This document shows positions 37,701 to 45,750 of a stretch of 64,000 nt of DNA, one piece after another. This DNA comes from Dyadobacter sp. UC 10. Lineage in GTDB: Bacteria > Bacteroidota > Bacteroidia > Cytophagales > Spirosomataceae. The position numbers and the translations under genes are program-made. The notes below the pieces were generated by a model, which saw only the letters and a program-made list of their open reading frames with translations, had not been told where the DNA came from and searched no databases. The stretch spans positions 2,910,501-2,974,500 of the forward strand of contig NZ_VSRN01000001.1 of assembly GCF_008369915.1 (NCBI RefSeq), given 5' to 3'. Position 1 is the stretch's first letter. Each line of letters starts with the position of its first letter.

Positions 37701-38106
37701 TCAGCCGGTTTATCATGACGGTATGCTGATGGAAGGTGTAACAGCAGCTGGTGAAGTGAATACAAACGTGGTTTCTCAGGCGACATACTATAACGCAACT
37801 TACAACTGGGGTGGTCCTCAGTACGGGAATTCGCGTTACGAGCTGTTTATCCAGGAAAACACCTATTTTAAAATGCGTGAGCTCTCACTTGCTTATCGCC
37901 TTCCTTCCAACATCGGAAGAAAGCTGGGTGCTCAGAATATTTCGCTGTCGGTTTTCGGACGTAACCTGTTCTTCCTTTACAGAACTGTAAAAGACCTGGA
38001 TGCAGAGCAAACCAACATCAGTACCAGGTGGTATGAGAACATCAGCAATGCGGGTAGCAATCCTTCTTTCCGTACTATGGGTGTTATGCTGAGAGCCAGC
38101 TTCTAA
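34780..38106 (+). CDS. SusC/RagA-family TonB-linked outer-membrane protein
   Basis: A 1108-residue outer-membrane importer barrel. The signal (LLRLFVMFLMLSSPVFAQ) is followed by a CarboxypepD-reg-like domain (ITGTVKSGTDGTTLPGVSV), then the TonB-box/plug region with GEVVVTALGISKEQRAVGYA, typical of SusC, and the conserved LKGASAAALYGSEAVNGVLLVTT. The long barrel ends in a terminal aromatic (MLRASF). It is followed after 7 bp by its SusD partner. No glycoside hydrolase or regulator is adjacent, so the substrate is unknown. Confidence 0.95.
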   Translation: MRKNLLRLFVMFLMLSSPVFAQTITGTVKSGTDGTTLPGVSVLVKGTTNGTTTDASGNFSIGATSGNTLVFSYIGYKTIESPVGSQTVLDITLLEDANQLGEVVVTALGISKEQRAVGYATAIVNNEALIKTASPNFATALYGKAPGVTINATPGGATSGVSINIRGFSSITGNTQPLLVLDGIPIRNGESRNGDYWGDQRLRGNGLLDLNPADIENISVLKGASAAALYGSEAVNGVLLVTTKTGKGKKGLGVDFNASYNVDKIAYLPRYQNVRGPGYPLNYNNGGQDAAGFIYYDTDGDGTKETRGLLGATVNFGPKFDGQPVMSWDGKIRPYVASNNSYADLFENASSSNINLSISKATDNANIRFSFTRQDNGMISYDAKNSKNIANLTASFNLNKKLRTDLMVNYVNQNTYNRPFKVDRMINNFTGMMDRFESADWYNEKYQTSLGYKFVNGAGTQSLTPDENIRYNGFKGDIADYVWNTRKNKSYEYSDRVIASITQHWDILESLKLRGRIATDYTNERLESRGYSAVPLAFGYSGDFGMNNNLYNNVYGDVLLTYTKKIGEDATFSALGGYTANRTLNTFVSRSTNGGLSTENFFDVSASVNVAGGKETRSRYLRDAYMGTVNFDYKNFLFVEGTIRRDRTSTLAKGNNAFVYPSVNASFVFTDALSMPSFLSYGKLRGSFGVVGNYPEIYRANVAFNQGNLGIQEKGGASVLYTYMTDERGNDLIRPEQKREFEFGLETKLFKNRIGLDIAYYNAQIVDQILPLNIATTTGSRTILTNIGTLRNQGVEVAFNVSPVRATNLSGFNWDLTLNLARNINKVEKLANNSKELLHADYDGNAAQVRSIVGQPMGDIYAHGILKNAKGQNVVGPNGLYQLDGVNWIKVGNAMPKLTGGLINAFSYKNFTLDAVVDFRIGGHIMPTGINWMTSRGLTEESLNNMDKERGGLSYYVDANGKGVQTSESAGPTGQPVYHDGMLMEGVTAAGEVNTNVVSQATYYNATYNWGGPQYGNSRYELFIQENTYFKMRELSLAYRLPSNIGRKLGAQNISLSVFGRNLFFLYRTVKDLDAEQTNISTRWYENISNAGSNPSFRTMGVMLRASF

Positions 38107-38113
38107 TTTTAAA

Positions 38114-39739
38114 ATGATCATGACAATGAAACAGATATCATCATTCATATTGGCGGGACTAATGCTGGTGGCAGTGTCCTGCAAAGAAACCGAGTTTACT
38201 GAAAGGTACCCGGACCCTGCAAAAATTGCTGAGACATCCGTGGAAAAGCAGTATACAGGTATTATGTATAGAAACCGGGAATGGGTATTGCCGGGATACG
38301 GAAATTACTTTGTAACGTTACGCACGTCCATTAACCGTTACACACAGGCGGTTGGGTGGCCTTTTGAATCTGGAAATTATGTTCCTGGTTCGGCCGGAGC
38401 GCAGGATCTTTGGTTTAATTACTACCACACATTATCGCAGTTTCGCGAAATGGAGCGGGTATACGCAACCAGGCCAGCGGCGGAGCAAACAGACAAGCGG
38501 ATCTTCCTGGTCACTGCAAAGATTTATCTGTATGACTATACGCAGCGCCTTGTAGATATCTTCGGTGCAATACCTTTTACTGAGGCTGGAATGCTTAGCG
38601 CTAACAATGGTGACTATGCTGTATCCAATGCGAAGTTTGATAGCGCCGAATCCATCTATACACTGATGCTGGACGATCTTAAAGCAATAGCGACGGAGTT
38701 AAATACCATTCCCGCAAATCCAGGCTTTAAGAACTATCAACAAGCATTCAAAACGGCTGATATAGTAAACAAAGGAAGTGTTGATCTGTGGAAACGCTAC
38801 TGCAACTCACTTCGCCTGCGTATGCTAAGCCGTGTGTCTGGTGCTCCTGATTTCAAAGCAAGAGCTACTGCCGAGATGAATGAAATTCTGACGAACACAG
38901 CCAATTTCCCAATTGTTGAAACCAACGAGCAAAATATCCAGATGAATGTCTATGACGTCAACACGGATGTCAATTCAAAAGGATTTAAGGATGGTATTGC
39001 CTCTGGCGGCGGAGATTGGTTTGGAAATACTGCCGGTAAAAAGATCATCGACCACATGAATACCAATGCAGATCCACGTTTGCCGATCATTTTCGAGCCT
39101 GGCCAAAAAGCGAAGGGAGTATATGCAGGTATTGACCCGCTTGCTACCAATGCGATGCAATTCACAATGTATCAGGATGGACTGGTGTCGATCTACAACC
39201 GCTATACATTGAGCCACAACCAGTTTTTCCCAGGTGTGATCATCAATGCAGCCCAGGTGAACCTGATCAAAGCAGAGTACTATCTGAACACTGGAAATGA
39301 CGCTTTGGCAAAAACGGCTTATGAGGCCGCCATTTCACAATCCGTCAAATTCTACAACGGCATACTTGCAATCACCAATGCAACCGGCATTTCCGACGCG
39401 ACTATTCCTAGCCCTGCAACTGATGCTTCGATAACTGCATACATCGCAGGAAAAGGTGTAAACTGGACTGCTGCTGGCACTCCCGCTGCAAAGTTAAGCC
39501 TGATCGCTACACAGAAATGGTTGCATTTCAACCTGGTACAAGCCTACGAAAACTGGGCCGAAGTGCGCAGAATGGATGTGCCTACATTGCAGTTTCAGAC
39601 TGACAATGCGAACAACCAGACTTTGCCTCCGGTAAGATGGACTTACCCGGGCCATGAGGCTACTTACAACCCTGAAAACTACGCTTCTGTAAGAGATACG
39701 GATAAATTGACGCAGCGGATTTTCTGGGATGTTAAATAA
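38114..39739 (+). CDS. SusD/RagB-family substrate-binding lipoprotein
   Basis: The surface lid of the SusC importer. It is read from 38114 (541 residues); the ATG at 38126 (MKQISSFILAGLM) is an equally good start. The lipobox VAVSC is followed by KETE, an acidic surface-export type. The body is the SusD-like_2 type, with helical TPR pairs (YNYHTLSQFREMERVYA, DYTQRLVDIFGAIPFTEA near 120-155) and the late EYYLNTGNDALAKTAYEAAI and QKWLHFNLVQAYENWAEVRR segments. It is translationally close to the SusC gene and followed by a strong terminator. Confidence 0.93.
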   Translation: MIMTMKQISSFILAGLMLVAVSCKETEFTERYPDPAKIAETSVEKQYTGIMYRNREWVLPGYGNYFVTLRTSINRYTQAVGWPFESGNYVPGSAGAQDLWFNYYHTLSQFREMERVYATRPAAEQTDKRIFLVTAKIYLYDYTQRLVDIFGAIPFTEAGMLSANNGDYAVSNAKFDSAESIYTLMLDDLKAIATELNTIPANPGFKNYQQAFKTADIVNKGSVDLWKRYCNSLRLRMLSRVSGAPDFKARATAEMNEILTNTANFPIVETNEQNIQMNVYDVNTDVNSKGFKDGIASGGGDWFGNTAGKKIIDHMNTNADPRLPIIFEPGQKAKGVYAGIDPLATNAMQFTMYQDGLVSIYNRYTLSHNQFFPGVIINAAQVNLIKAEYYLNTGNDALAKTAYEAAISQSVKFYNGILAITNATGISDATIPSPATDASITAYIAGKGVNWTAAGTPAAKLSLIATQKWLHFNLVQAYENWAEVRRMDVPTLQFQTDNANNQTLPPVRWTYPGHEATYNPENYASVRDTDKLTQRIFWDVK

Positions 39740-39778
39740 TTGACCCTGATTAAAAGAATAGATTTAGTTAACATTTAG

Positions 39779-39813
39779 AAAGAGGTAGACCAGCTGGTCT
39801 GCCTCTTTTTTTT
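39779..39813 (+). terminator. Terminator of the SusC/SusD operon
   Basis: The arms AGAGGTAGACCAG / CTGGTCTGCCTCT (13 bp, one wobble, no spacer) are followed by eight T. The A/T-flanks also allow it to serve the convergent gene. Confidence 0.85.
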
Positions 39814-39822
39814 CGTGAAGGA

Positions 39823-41397
39823 TTATCTTTTAAGATTTTTTAGAACCAGTAACTGAGGAAAGGAAGTTGTTCCGCGGGCCATTAAGCTGGTTATTTCTCC
39901 TATTGTGTGAAAATACGAACCCAGAATAATGTCGAAATCCCCATCCTGATCCAGGTCTCCTACTTCCATGGTAAGCCATTTGCCGGCGGCTGCCGGCGGG
40001 GTTGAGTAAGCGTTAAAGGTCAACTTACCTTCATTGGAAAGATATATAAATCCGTGTGCCGGATTTTCCAGATCACTGTAAAAGGAGATCGCGGCAATAT
40101 CCAGGTCTCCGTCTCTATCAAAATCTCTTGCGACCGCCTTGCTGGCGCCGTGCAGCGGATAAAACCACGCGAGCTTGAAGTTATCCTTCCCATCATTAAG
40201 ATAAAGCCTGACACCATGATAGTTCTTAGCAACTGGTGAGAGATCCCAATTGTCGCCGTTCGTAGCGAGAATATCCTGAAATCCGTCTTTGTTGAAATCC
40301 ACCAGCTCGAAGTAAGCCATTCCGTAGGACGGCGGAAATTGCAACAATACCTTTTCCCTGAACTTTCCGTTTCCAAAATTATAGAAGATAGAAATCTCTT
40401 CCCTGGCCTGCGCCATTAATGCGATTATGTCCGGTTTTTTATCTTTATTAAAATCAAAAATTTCCGTTTTCCTCGCGCCGGGCAGCTCTTTCAGAATATG
40501 TTCTTTCTCTGATTTAAAATCGTCAAGCCAGAATAGTTTTCCACTGTGATTACCAAAGCCGGAGATCAGGGCGTCGGCTTTCCCGTCCATATTCAAATCG
40601 CCGGAGGTGAAATGTACAGGCCTCGGAAGTTGCTGAATGTTAACGATTTCCTGGGTCGGGATAGCGGCTTTCGATACAGACATTAATCTGCCGGTTCGCT
40701 GGTCGGAAGGTTTGAAAACGCCAATTGTCAGCAGTCTCGGTGCAGCGTTTTCAGGGAAATCGATATCAGTAGGAGCGGAGTCGATCCAGAAATTTTCTTT
40801 CGGCTGCATTGCAATGTCGAGTGTAATCAATGCATTTTGATCGTCGCCTACATACAGTTGCGAGGTAGTAGCGTCGAATTTAAGTAAGGTGGTTTTGGGG
40901 ACCGCAATATTCTCAAGACTCACATATTGCCCGGAAAACATCGAAAGAGAATCAGAAACGGGCTTTTGAGCGACCTGCGGGAGCGGCTGGACCGGCGCTT
41001 CATGCTGGTAATATGCTACGATCTTTTTCCATTCTGCTTCTGAGATCAGCGGTGTTTCAGGGTAAATATTCAGCTGTCGAATGATCTTTTCTTCTTCCGG
41101 GATCAAATCTGCAAGTGGATTTTGGCCGGCGAATCGAAGTCCGAGCCGCTCGCCCATATTGGGCAGTACGCTGGTAACCCAGGTATTTTTGTCTAATAAC
41201 GCCGGTTCAGGAAAGAGATGACAGCGCTGGCAGTAATCTTTCGCAAGCAGCTTTCCCTCGGCAACGGAGTCGGCAGGTAGTTTTTGAGTAAAAACAATAG
41301 CATTTACTTCCGGCCTTTTCCAGGCCAGGTTTGCCGACAGGCAGCCACTCCAAATCAAGAATGAAAGAAACAGTCCTTTTTCTGGAGTGCGCATCAT
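39823..41397 (-). CDS. Exported cytochrome c / FG-GAP (VCBS) repeat fusion
   Basis: A 524-residue secreted protein that joins two parts. After a signal, one c-type heme motif CQRCH is at 56-60, within a single small cytochrome-like domain (to about residue 130). The rest is a beta-propeller of FG-GAP/VCBS repeats with Ca-binding-like loops such as DFNKDKKPDII, DFNKDGFQDIL, DFDRDGDLDIA and DLDQDGDFDII. The ATG lies 2 bp after the argH stop, so it is translationally coupled to argH, an unexpected partner. Its role is unknown; electron transfer on the cell surface or in the periplasm is an inference. Confidence 0.8.
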   Translation of the reverse strand: MMRTPEKGLFLSFLIWSGCLSANLAWKRPEVNAIVFTQKLPADSVAEGKLLAKDYCQRCHLFPEPALLDKNTWVTSVLPNMGERLGLRFAGQNPLADLIPEEEKIIRQLNIYPETPLISEAEWKKIVAYYQHEAPVQPLPQVAQKPVSDSLSMFSGQYVSLENIAVPKTTLLKFDATTSQLYVGDDQNALITLDIAMQPKENFWIDSAPTDIDFPENAAPRLLTIGVFKPSDQRTGRLMSVSKAAIPTQEIVNIQQLPRPVHFTSGDLNMDGKADALISGFGNHSGKLFWLDDFKSEKEHILKELPGARKTEIFDFNKDKKPDIIALMAQAREEISIFYNFGNGKFREKVLLQFPPSYGMAYFELVDFNKDGFQDILATNGDNWDLSPVAKNYHGVRLYLNDGKDNFKLAWFYPLHGASKAVARDFDRDGDLDIAAISFYSDLENPAHGFIYLSNEGKLTFNAYSTPPAAAGKWLTMEVGDLDQDGDFDIILGSYFHTIGEITSLMARGTTSFPQLLVLKNLKR

Positions 41398-41399
41398 GG

Positions 41400-42734
41400 T
41401 CAGCTTATCAATTGATCAAGCGCTTTCTGTACTTTTTCAAAACCAAATGCCGCAAGTTCTTTTTGCATTCTGGCACTGATCTCGGCAGTTTGCAGATTCC
41501 CGATACTACCTTCGTGGGTGTGTTTCAGATCGCGCGGCGCAATGTAACTTCCATCCCCGATTTCACTCCCAACCTGGCGATAGGCATCCCGAAAAGGTAC
41601 ACCATTGATTACCAGCTCATTTACACGCTCCACACTGAATAGCAGATCATACTTCTGGTCATTCAGTAAATCGGACTTTACTTTCATATTTTCCAGCATG
41701 AAAGCAGCAATATCCAGACAGTCGAGTATTTCGTCAAATGCAGGCATCAATATCTCTTTCAGCAGCTGCATATCTCTGTGATAGCCGGAAGGCAGGTTGC
41801 TCAAAACCATTGTTACCTCCATCGGCAGGGCTTTCATCCGGTTGGTTTTAGCTCGAAGCAATTCGGCCACGTCCGGATTTTTCTTATGCGGCATAATGCT
41901 GCTACCAGTGGTTAGATCATCTGGTAAAATTATAAATCCAAAATTCTGGCTATTGTACAGGCAAACGTCCATCGCCAGCCGGGAAACCGTAGCAGCAAGC
42001 GACGAAATGGCGGTGAGCGCGGCCTGCTCGGTACGGCCGCGGCTCATTTGCGCATACACAACATTGTGGTGCATCCCTTCAAATCCCAGTAACTCGGTGG
42101 TGAGTTGCCTGTTGAGCGGAAATGAAGAACCATAACCCGCCCCGGATCCCAGCGGATTGCGGTTTGCGAGCCGGTAAGCCGCATTTATCTGTATAATATC
42201 ATCAATCAATCCCTCTGCATAAGCTCCAAACCAAAGCCCGAACGAAGAAGGCATCGCGATTTGTAAATGCGTATAGCCGGGCAGCAGATCGTTTTTATGT
42301 TCTTCGGATTTTGCAGCTAATACATTGAAAAGCTTTTCCGTAGCAGTTGCCACGTCAAATAACCGCGCGCGGGTGTAGAGTTTCATGTCTACCAGCACCT
42401 GGTCATTCCGGGAGCGCCCGCTATGAATTTTTTTACCGGTATCCCCAAGTTTTCGGGTCAAAAGCAGCTCCACCTGCGAATGCACATCTTCTACACCGTC
42501 TTCAATCACAAACTCTCCATTCTTAACCTGTTCGTAAATATGTTTCAGCTCTGCGGTCAATACTTTCAGGTCATCAGAGGTCAGCAGACCGATGGTTTCG
42601 AGCATAATGGCATGTGCAATATTGCCAAGTACATCGAATTCCGCGAGGTTAAGATCCATTTCACGGTCTCTGCCAACGGTAAATCGTTCGATTTTTTCAG
42701 AAGTAACAGTATTTTCTTTTTGCCAGAGTTTCAA
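41400..42734 (-). CDS. argH: Argininosuccinate lyase
   Basis: Cleaves argininosuccinate to arginine and fumarate, the last step of arginine synthesis. The 444-residue enzyme of the fumarase/aspartase superfamily shows HSRRNDQV-type SGRSRNDQVLVDMKLYTR near 105-120, the NPLGSGAGYG segment near 195, and the signature TGSSIMPHKKNPDVAELLRAK near 275-295. It begins at KLWQKENTVTSEKIERFTVG, shorter at the N-terminus than E. coli ArgH, as usual in Bacteroidota. The cytochrome/FG-GAP gene follows immediately. Confidence 0.95.
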   Translation of the reverse strand: MKLWQKENTVTSEKIERFTVGRDREMDLNLAEFDVLGNIAHAIMLETIGLLTSDDLKVLTAELKHIYEQVKNGEFVIEDGVEDVHSQVELLLTRKLGDTGKKIHSGRSRNDQVLVDMKLYTRARLFDVATATEKLFNVLAAKSEEHKNDLLPGYTHLQIAMPSSFGLWFGAYAEGLIDDIIQINAAYRLANRNPLGSGAGYGSSFPLNRQLTTELLGFEGMHHNVVYAQMSRGRTEQAALTAISSLAATVSRLAMDVCLYNSQNFGFIILPDDLTTGSSIMPHKKNPDVAELLRAKTNRMKALPMEVTMVLSNLPSGYHRDMQLLKEILMPAFDEILDCLDIAAFMLENMKVKSDLLNDQKYDLLFSVERVNELVINGVPFRDAYRQVGSEIGDGSYIAPRDLKHTHEGSIGNLQTAEISARMQKELAAFGFEKVQKALDQLIS

Positions 42735-42777
42735 AATATGTGGCTGTTAGTGGATTAAAAAGGAAGCAATTGAGCCT

Positions 42778-42785
42778 CAAATTTA
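42778..42785 (-). promoter_or_regulatory. -7 element before argH
   Basis: TAAATTTG on the minus strand matches TAnnTTTG and lies 43 nt before the argH start. No TTTG box is seen at 19-21 nt further up. Confidence 0.4.
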
Positions 42786-42812
42786 CGCGCATTCGCGATT
42801 ATAACCCTTATT

Positions 42813-42832
42813 CCGTCCACTGAAGTTGACGG
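42813..42832. repeat. REP element upstream of the RAYT gene
   Basis: CCGTCCAC-TGAA-GTTGACGG forms an 8-bp stem with two mismatched or wobble positions and the family's TGAA loop. With the array at 43354 it brackets the transposase gene. Confidence 0.75.
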
Positions 42833-42917
42833 AAATTTATGGTTTGGGATTTTTCAATATTATCTGCAGTTACTTCTGTAAAGGTTTATCGTCCAAATGC
42901 TATAACCTTCATCATTT

Positions 42918-43349
42918 ATGAGCTGGACAAACATTTGGGTTCACGTCGTATTTGCAACCAAATACCGCCACCGTTTTCTCAACGACGAGATTCGTCTGAC
43001 CATTTTTCTTCATATGAAGGAAAATGCTAATTTAAAAGGCATTCATATTGATGTGATTAATGGCTACCATGATCACGCGCATTGTCTGATTTCTATGGGG
43101 CGTGAGCAGTCACTGAGTAAGATCGTGCAGCAAATCAAAGGAGAATCTTCCTGCTGGATCAATCAGAATAAACTGACACGTAAAAAATTCGTCTGGCAAG
43201 ACGACTACTGGGCCGCAAGTGTGAGCCAGCGGCACGTCGACCGGGTTAGGCACTATATTCTTAATCAGGAAGCACACCATTCGGCGAAGACATTCAAAGA
43301 AGAGATCAATGCTTTTGCAATGAAAAATAATTGGCCACAAGTGAATTAA
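42918..43349 (+). CDS. REP-associated tyrosine transposase (RAYT, Y1_Tnp)
   Basis: A 143-residue single-strand DNA nuclease of the IS200/Y1 class. It has the WVHVVFATKYRH start, the HUH metal motif HAH at 53-55 within NGYHDHAHCLI, and the probable catalytic tyrosine Y113 in RHVDRVRHYILNQEAHH. Such proteins bind and cut REP hairpins and are held once per genome rather than moving as an IS. REP elements lie on both sides, one upstream and a three-unit array directly downstream, which supports the assignment. The length is complete and no frameshift is seen. Confidence 0.88.
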   Translation: MSWTNIWVHVVFATKYRHRFLNDEIRLTIFLHMKENANLKGIHIDVINGYHDHAHCLISMGREQSLSKIVQQIKGESSCWINQNKLTRKKFVWQDDYWAASVSQRHVDRVRHYILNQEAHHSAKTFKEEINAFAMKNNWPQVN

Positions 43350-43353
43350 AATC

Positions 43354-43665
43354 ATCCATCAACTGAAGTCGACGGGTAATGATCAGGATTTGGGCAAGAC
43401 CGCAAAAATCAATGACCGTTCACTTCAGTGAGCGGAATAGGGCTTCGCAGATCGCAGGGTATAGCGGGATCCGTCGACTGAAGTCGACGGGTAATGATTG
43501 GGGCTTGGCAAGACCGCAAAAATCAATGACCGTTCACTTCAGTGAGCGGAATAGGGCTTCGCAGATCGCAGGGTATAGCGCGATCCATCGACTGAAGTCG
43601 ACGGGTAATGATCAGGGTTTGGTAAACCCGCGAAAATCAATGACCGTTCACTTCAGTGAACGGAA
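43354..43665. repeat. BIME-like array: three ~114-bp units, two REP hairpins each
   Basis: Units begin at about 43359, 43474 and 43588. Each holds TCGAC-TGAA-GTCGACGGGTAATGAT, a spacer with AAGACCGCAAAAATCAATGA, and an opposite hairpin CCGTTCAC-TTCA-GTGAGCGG. Units 1 and 2 are nearly identical; unit 3 has several changes and ends early. The array separates the RAYT gene from the convergent NlpC/P60 gene. Confidence 0.92.
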
Positions 43666-43675
43666 CAAAACAAGA

Positions 43676-44179
43676 CTAAAACAGCCTCTTAATAGCGACG
43701 AAGCGCTTCTGATAGTAGGATGCGTGCAGCAGATCGTAGCGGATGCCACCTTTGAATGCAGAGTGAATGAATTTCACATAACCCGGCGCGACTTCGGTAA
43801 TAATGCCTACGTGTCCGATATGCTTACTTTTCGTGCTTTCACCTTTGAAAAAGATAAGATCTCCGGGCTTTGCATTATCTAGTTCGACGGTCTCGCCATG
43901 TTTGGCCTGTGCAGCGCTTGAGTGTGGTAGTGTAATATCAAGCTTGTTGAAGCAGTAGCGAACAAATCCGGAACAGTCAAAACCTTTTTTGGAAGAGCCG
44001 CCCGAGCGGTAAGGAATGTGTAAATGTTTCGTGGCAAAATTGACCAGGGACTGAACATTATTGAGAGAATCAGCCGCGACTTTGCTGGATTTCAGGTCGT
44101 TGCTATAAGCAGGCTGACCAAATGCATGAATGAAAAGCAAACCGGCAATTATAAAAACGAAACGCTTGGCAAATGTCAT
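43676..44179 (-). CDS. NlpC/P60 family cell-wall hydrolase
   Basis: An exported cysteine endopeptidase that cuts peptide stems of peptidoglycan. The 167 residues begin with a signal (FVFIIAGLLFIHAFGQPA). The catalytic Cys69 is in GFDCSGFVRY, His123 in HIGHVGIITEV and a third polar residue His139 in KFIHSAF. PGDLIFFKG near 105-113 is also typical. No binding domain (SH3 or LysM) precedes the catalytic domain. It is a single gene downstream of the REP array. Confidence 0.9.
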   Translation of the reverse strand: MTFAKRFVFIIAGLLFIHAFGQPAYSNDLKSSKVAADSLNNVQSLVNFATKHLHIPYRSGGSSKKGFDCSGFVRYCFNKLDITLPHSSAAQAKHGETVELDNAKPGDLIFFKGESTKSKHIGHVGIITEVAPGYVKFIHSAFKGGIRYDLLHASYYQKRFVAIKRLF

Positions 44180-44386
44180 GAAGGGTAGGAGGTTGCGACT
44201 CTTGAACTCTCAAACAATAGATTCTACGGTTTTTCAGATTGAAAACGGTATAACGTAAAACTAAAAGGAACATTTTGAGTATCCTAATTCTAATTAATAC
44301 TAATTTTTGGCAATATTTTGTAAATGACTGAGCGTAATGCGTTAAGCACCTACTCATTAAAGTAAAGCTTTAAAAGCCTTTTTGCC

Positions 44387-44394
44387 TACTTTTG
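44387..44394 (+). promoter_or_regulatory. -7 element before the purM-like gene
   Basis: TACTTTTG matches TAnnTTTG and lies 26 nt before the ATG at 44421; the -33 region is only T/A-rich. Confidence 0.45.
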
Positions 44395-44420
44395 TGCCTG
44401 ATTAAGAACTGTCCGATTTA

Positions 44421-45599
44421 ATGAAAATCCAGATGAATACTACCGACCGATATCTCCAGCGCGGTGTCTCGGCTTCGAAAGAAGATGTGCACAAGGCCAT
44501 TGAAAAAATTGACAAAGGCATTTTCCCGAAGGCTTTTTGCAAGATCGTCCCGGATACGCTCGCAGGCGATCCCGACTATTGCACCGTTATGCACGCTGAT
44601 GGTGCGGGTACCAAAACTTCCCTGGCGTATTTGTACTGGAAAGAAACGGGCGATATCTCAGTCTGGAAAGGCATTGCACAGGATGCGATAGTCATGAATA
44701 CCGACGATCTGCTGTGCGTAGGAGCAACGGGCCCGATGCTGTATTCTTCTACGATAGATCGGAACAAGAACCGTATTCCGGGAGAAGTGATAGCGGAAAT
44801 CATCAATGGTGCAGAAGAAGTGCTGGAAATGTTGCGCAGCTACGGCGTGGAGATTTACAGTACCGGCGGTGAAACTGCGGATGTTGGCGACCTGGTCAGG
44901 ACAGTGACTGTGAATAGTACGGTTATCGCCCGCATGAAACGCGCAGCAGTTGTTGATAATGCGAACATTAGGCCGGGAGATGTGATCGTTGGGTTCGCTT
45001 CGTATGGTCAGGCGACTTATGAAACGCAATACAATGGCGGAATGGGAAGTAATGGCCTTACTTCTGCCCGACATGATATTTTAGGAAAGTATCTGAAAAA
45101 ATACACGGAAAGCTTTGATCCGGAGGTAAATGACGAACTGATATACAGCGGAAGTAAAAATCTGACAGATGCAGTGGAAGGTACGCCGCTGAATGTGGGC
45201 CAGCTTATTTTGTCACCTACCCGCACTTACGCCCCTTTGGCCAAAGCATTGTTCGATGAAATTCGTCCGCATATCCATGGCATGGTACACTGCAGCGGCG
45301 GTGCGCAGACGAAGATTCTACATTTTGTTGATAACCTTCACATTATCAAAGATAACCTGCTACCCATTCCCCCACTTTTTCAGATGATCCGCGAAGAGAG
45401 CGGGACTGGCTGGGAGGAAATGTACAAGGTTTTTAATATGGGACACAGGCTCGAAATCTATTTGCCGGAAGAGTTTGCAGCGCAGGTAATTGCTACCGCA
45501 GATTCATTCGGAATAGCGGCACAGGTTGTAGGAAGGGTGGAAGAAGCACGTGAGAAGAAACTTACCATTGAAAGCGAATTCGGCAAGTTCGTTTATTGA
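44421..45599 (+). CDS. purM: Phosphoribosylformylglycinamidine cyclo-ligase (AIR synthase)
   Basis: Closes the imidazole ring in purine synthesis using ATP. The 392-residue protein has the PurM-superfamily layout, with HADGAGTKTSLAYLYWKETGD near 57-78, the metal/ATP loop AIVMNTDDLLCVGATGPM near 92-109, GGETADVGDLV near 148 and IHGMVHCSGGAQTKILHF in the second half. It is longer than E. coli PurM (345) and differs from it in sequence, as do other Bacteroidota copies annotated as AIR synthase. The superfamily is certain; the symbol is likely. It ends at a strong terminator. Confidence 0.8.
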   Translation: MKIQMNTTDRYLQRGVSASKEDVHKAIEKIDKGIFPKAFCKIVPDTLAGDPDYCTVMHADGAGTKTSLAYLYWKETGDISVWKGIAQDAIVMNTDDLLCVGATGPMLYSSTIDRNKNRIPGEVIAEIINGAEEVLEMLRSYGVEIYSTGGETADVGDLVRTVTVNSTVIARMKRAAVVDNANIRPGDVIVGFASYGQATYETQYNGGMGSNGLTSARHDILGKYLKKYTESFDPEVNDELIYSGSKNLTDAVEGTPLNVGQLILSPTRTYAPLAKALFDEIRPHIHGMVHCSGGAQTKILHFVDNLHIIKDNLLPIPPLFQMIREESGTGWEEMYKVFNMGHRLEIYLPEEFAAQVIATADSFGIAAQVVGRVEEAREKKLTIESEFGKFVY

Positions 45600-45622
45600 T
45601 AGAAAAACAATCAGATACCAGC

Positions 45623-45653
45623 GCCTCCCGGATAATACCCGGGAGGCTTTTTT
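45623..45653 (+). terminator. Terminator of the purM-like gene
   Basis: Perfect 9-bp arms GCCTCCCGG / CCGGGAGGC with a 7-nt loop and a T6 run. Confidence 0.9.
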
Positions 45654-45750
45654 ATGTTTAAGAATATTTAAAAGGCATAGATATTGTAGAACAAACTCAC
45701 AGGTTAGTAGAAATAGTATTAAGTATTTCGTTCAATCAAACATACTGATT

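Noticed and set aside
43354..43665. CRISPR-like appearance of the repeat array
   Set aside because: Only three units of ~114 bp, each with internal hairpins and near-identical 'spacers'; no cas genes. The REP/RAYT explanation fits fully.
43379..43882. 167-codon plus-strand frame with repeated HFSERNRASQIAGYS blocks
   Set aside because: It is the translation of the REP array followed by the antisense of the NlpC/P60 gene; the peptide repeats come from the DNA repeats.
45550..45750. N-terminal extension of the sugar dehydrogenase
   Set aside because: It overlaps the end of the purM-like gene and its terminator; the signal peptide begins at 45751.
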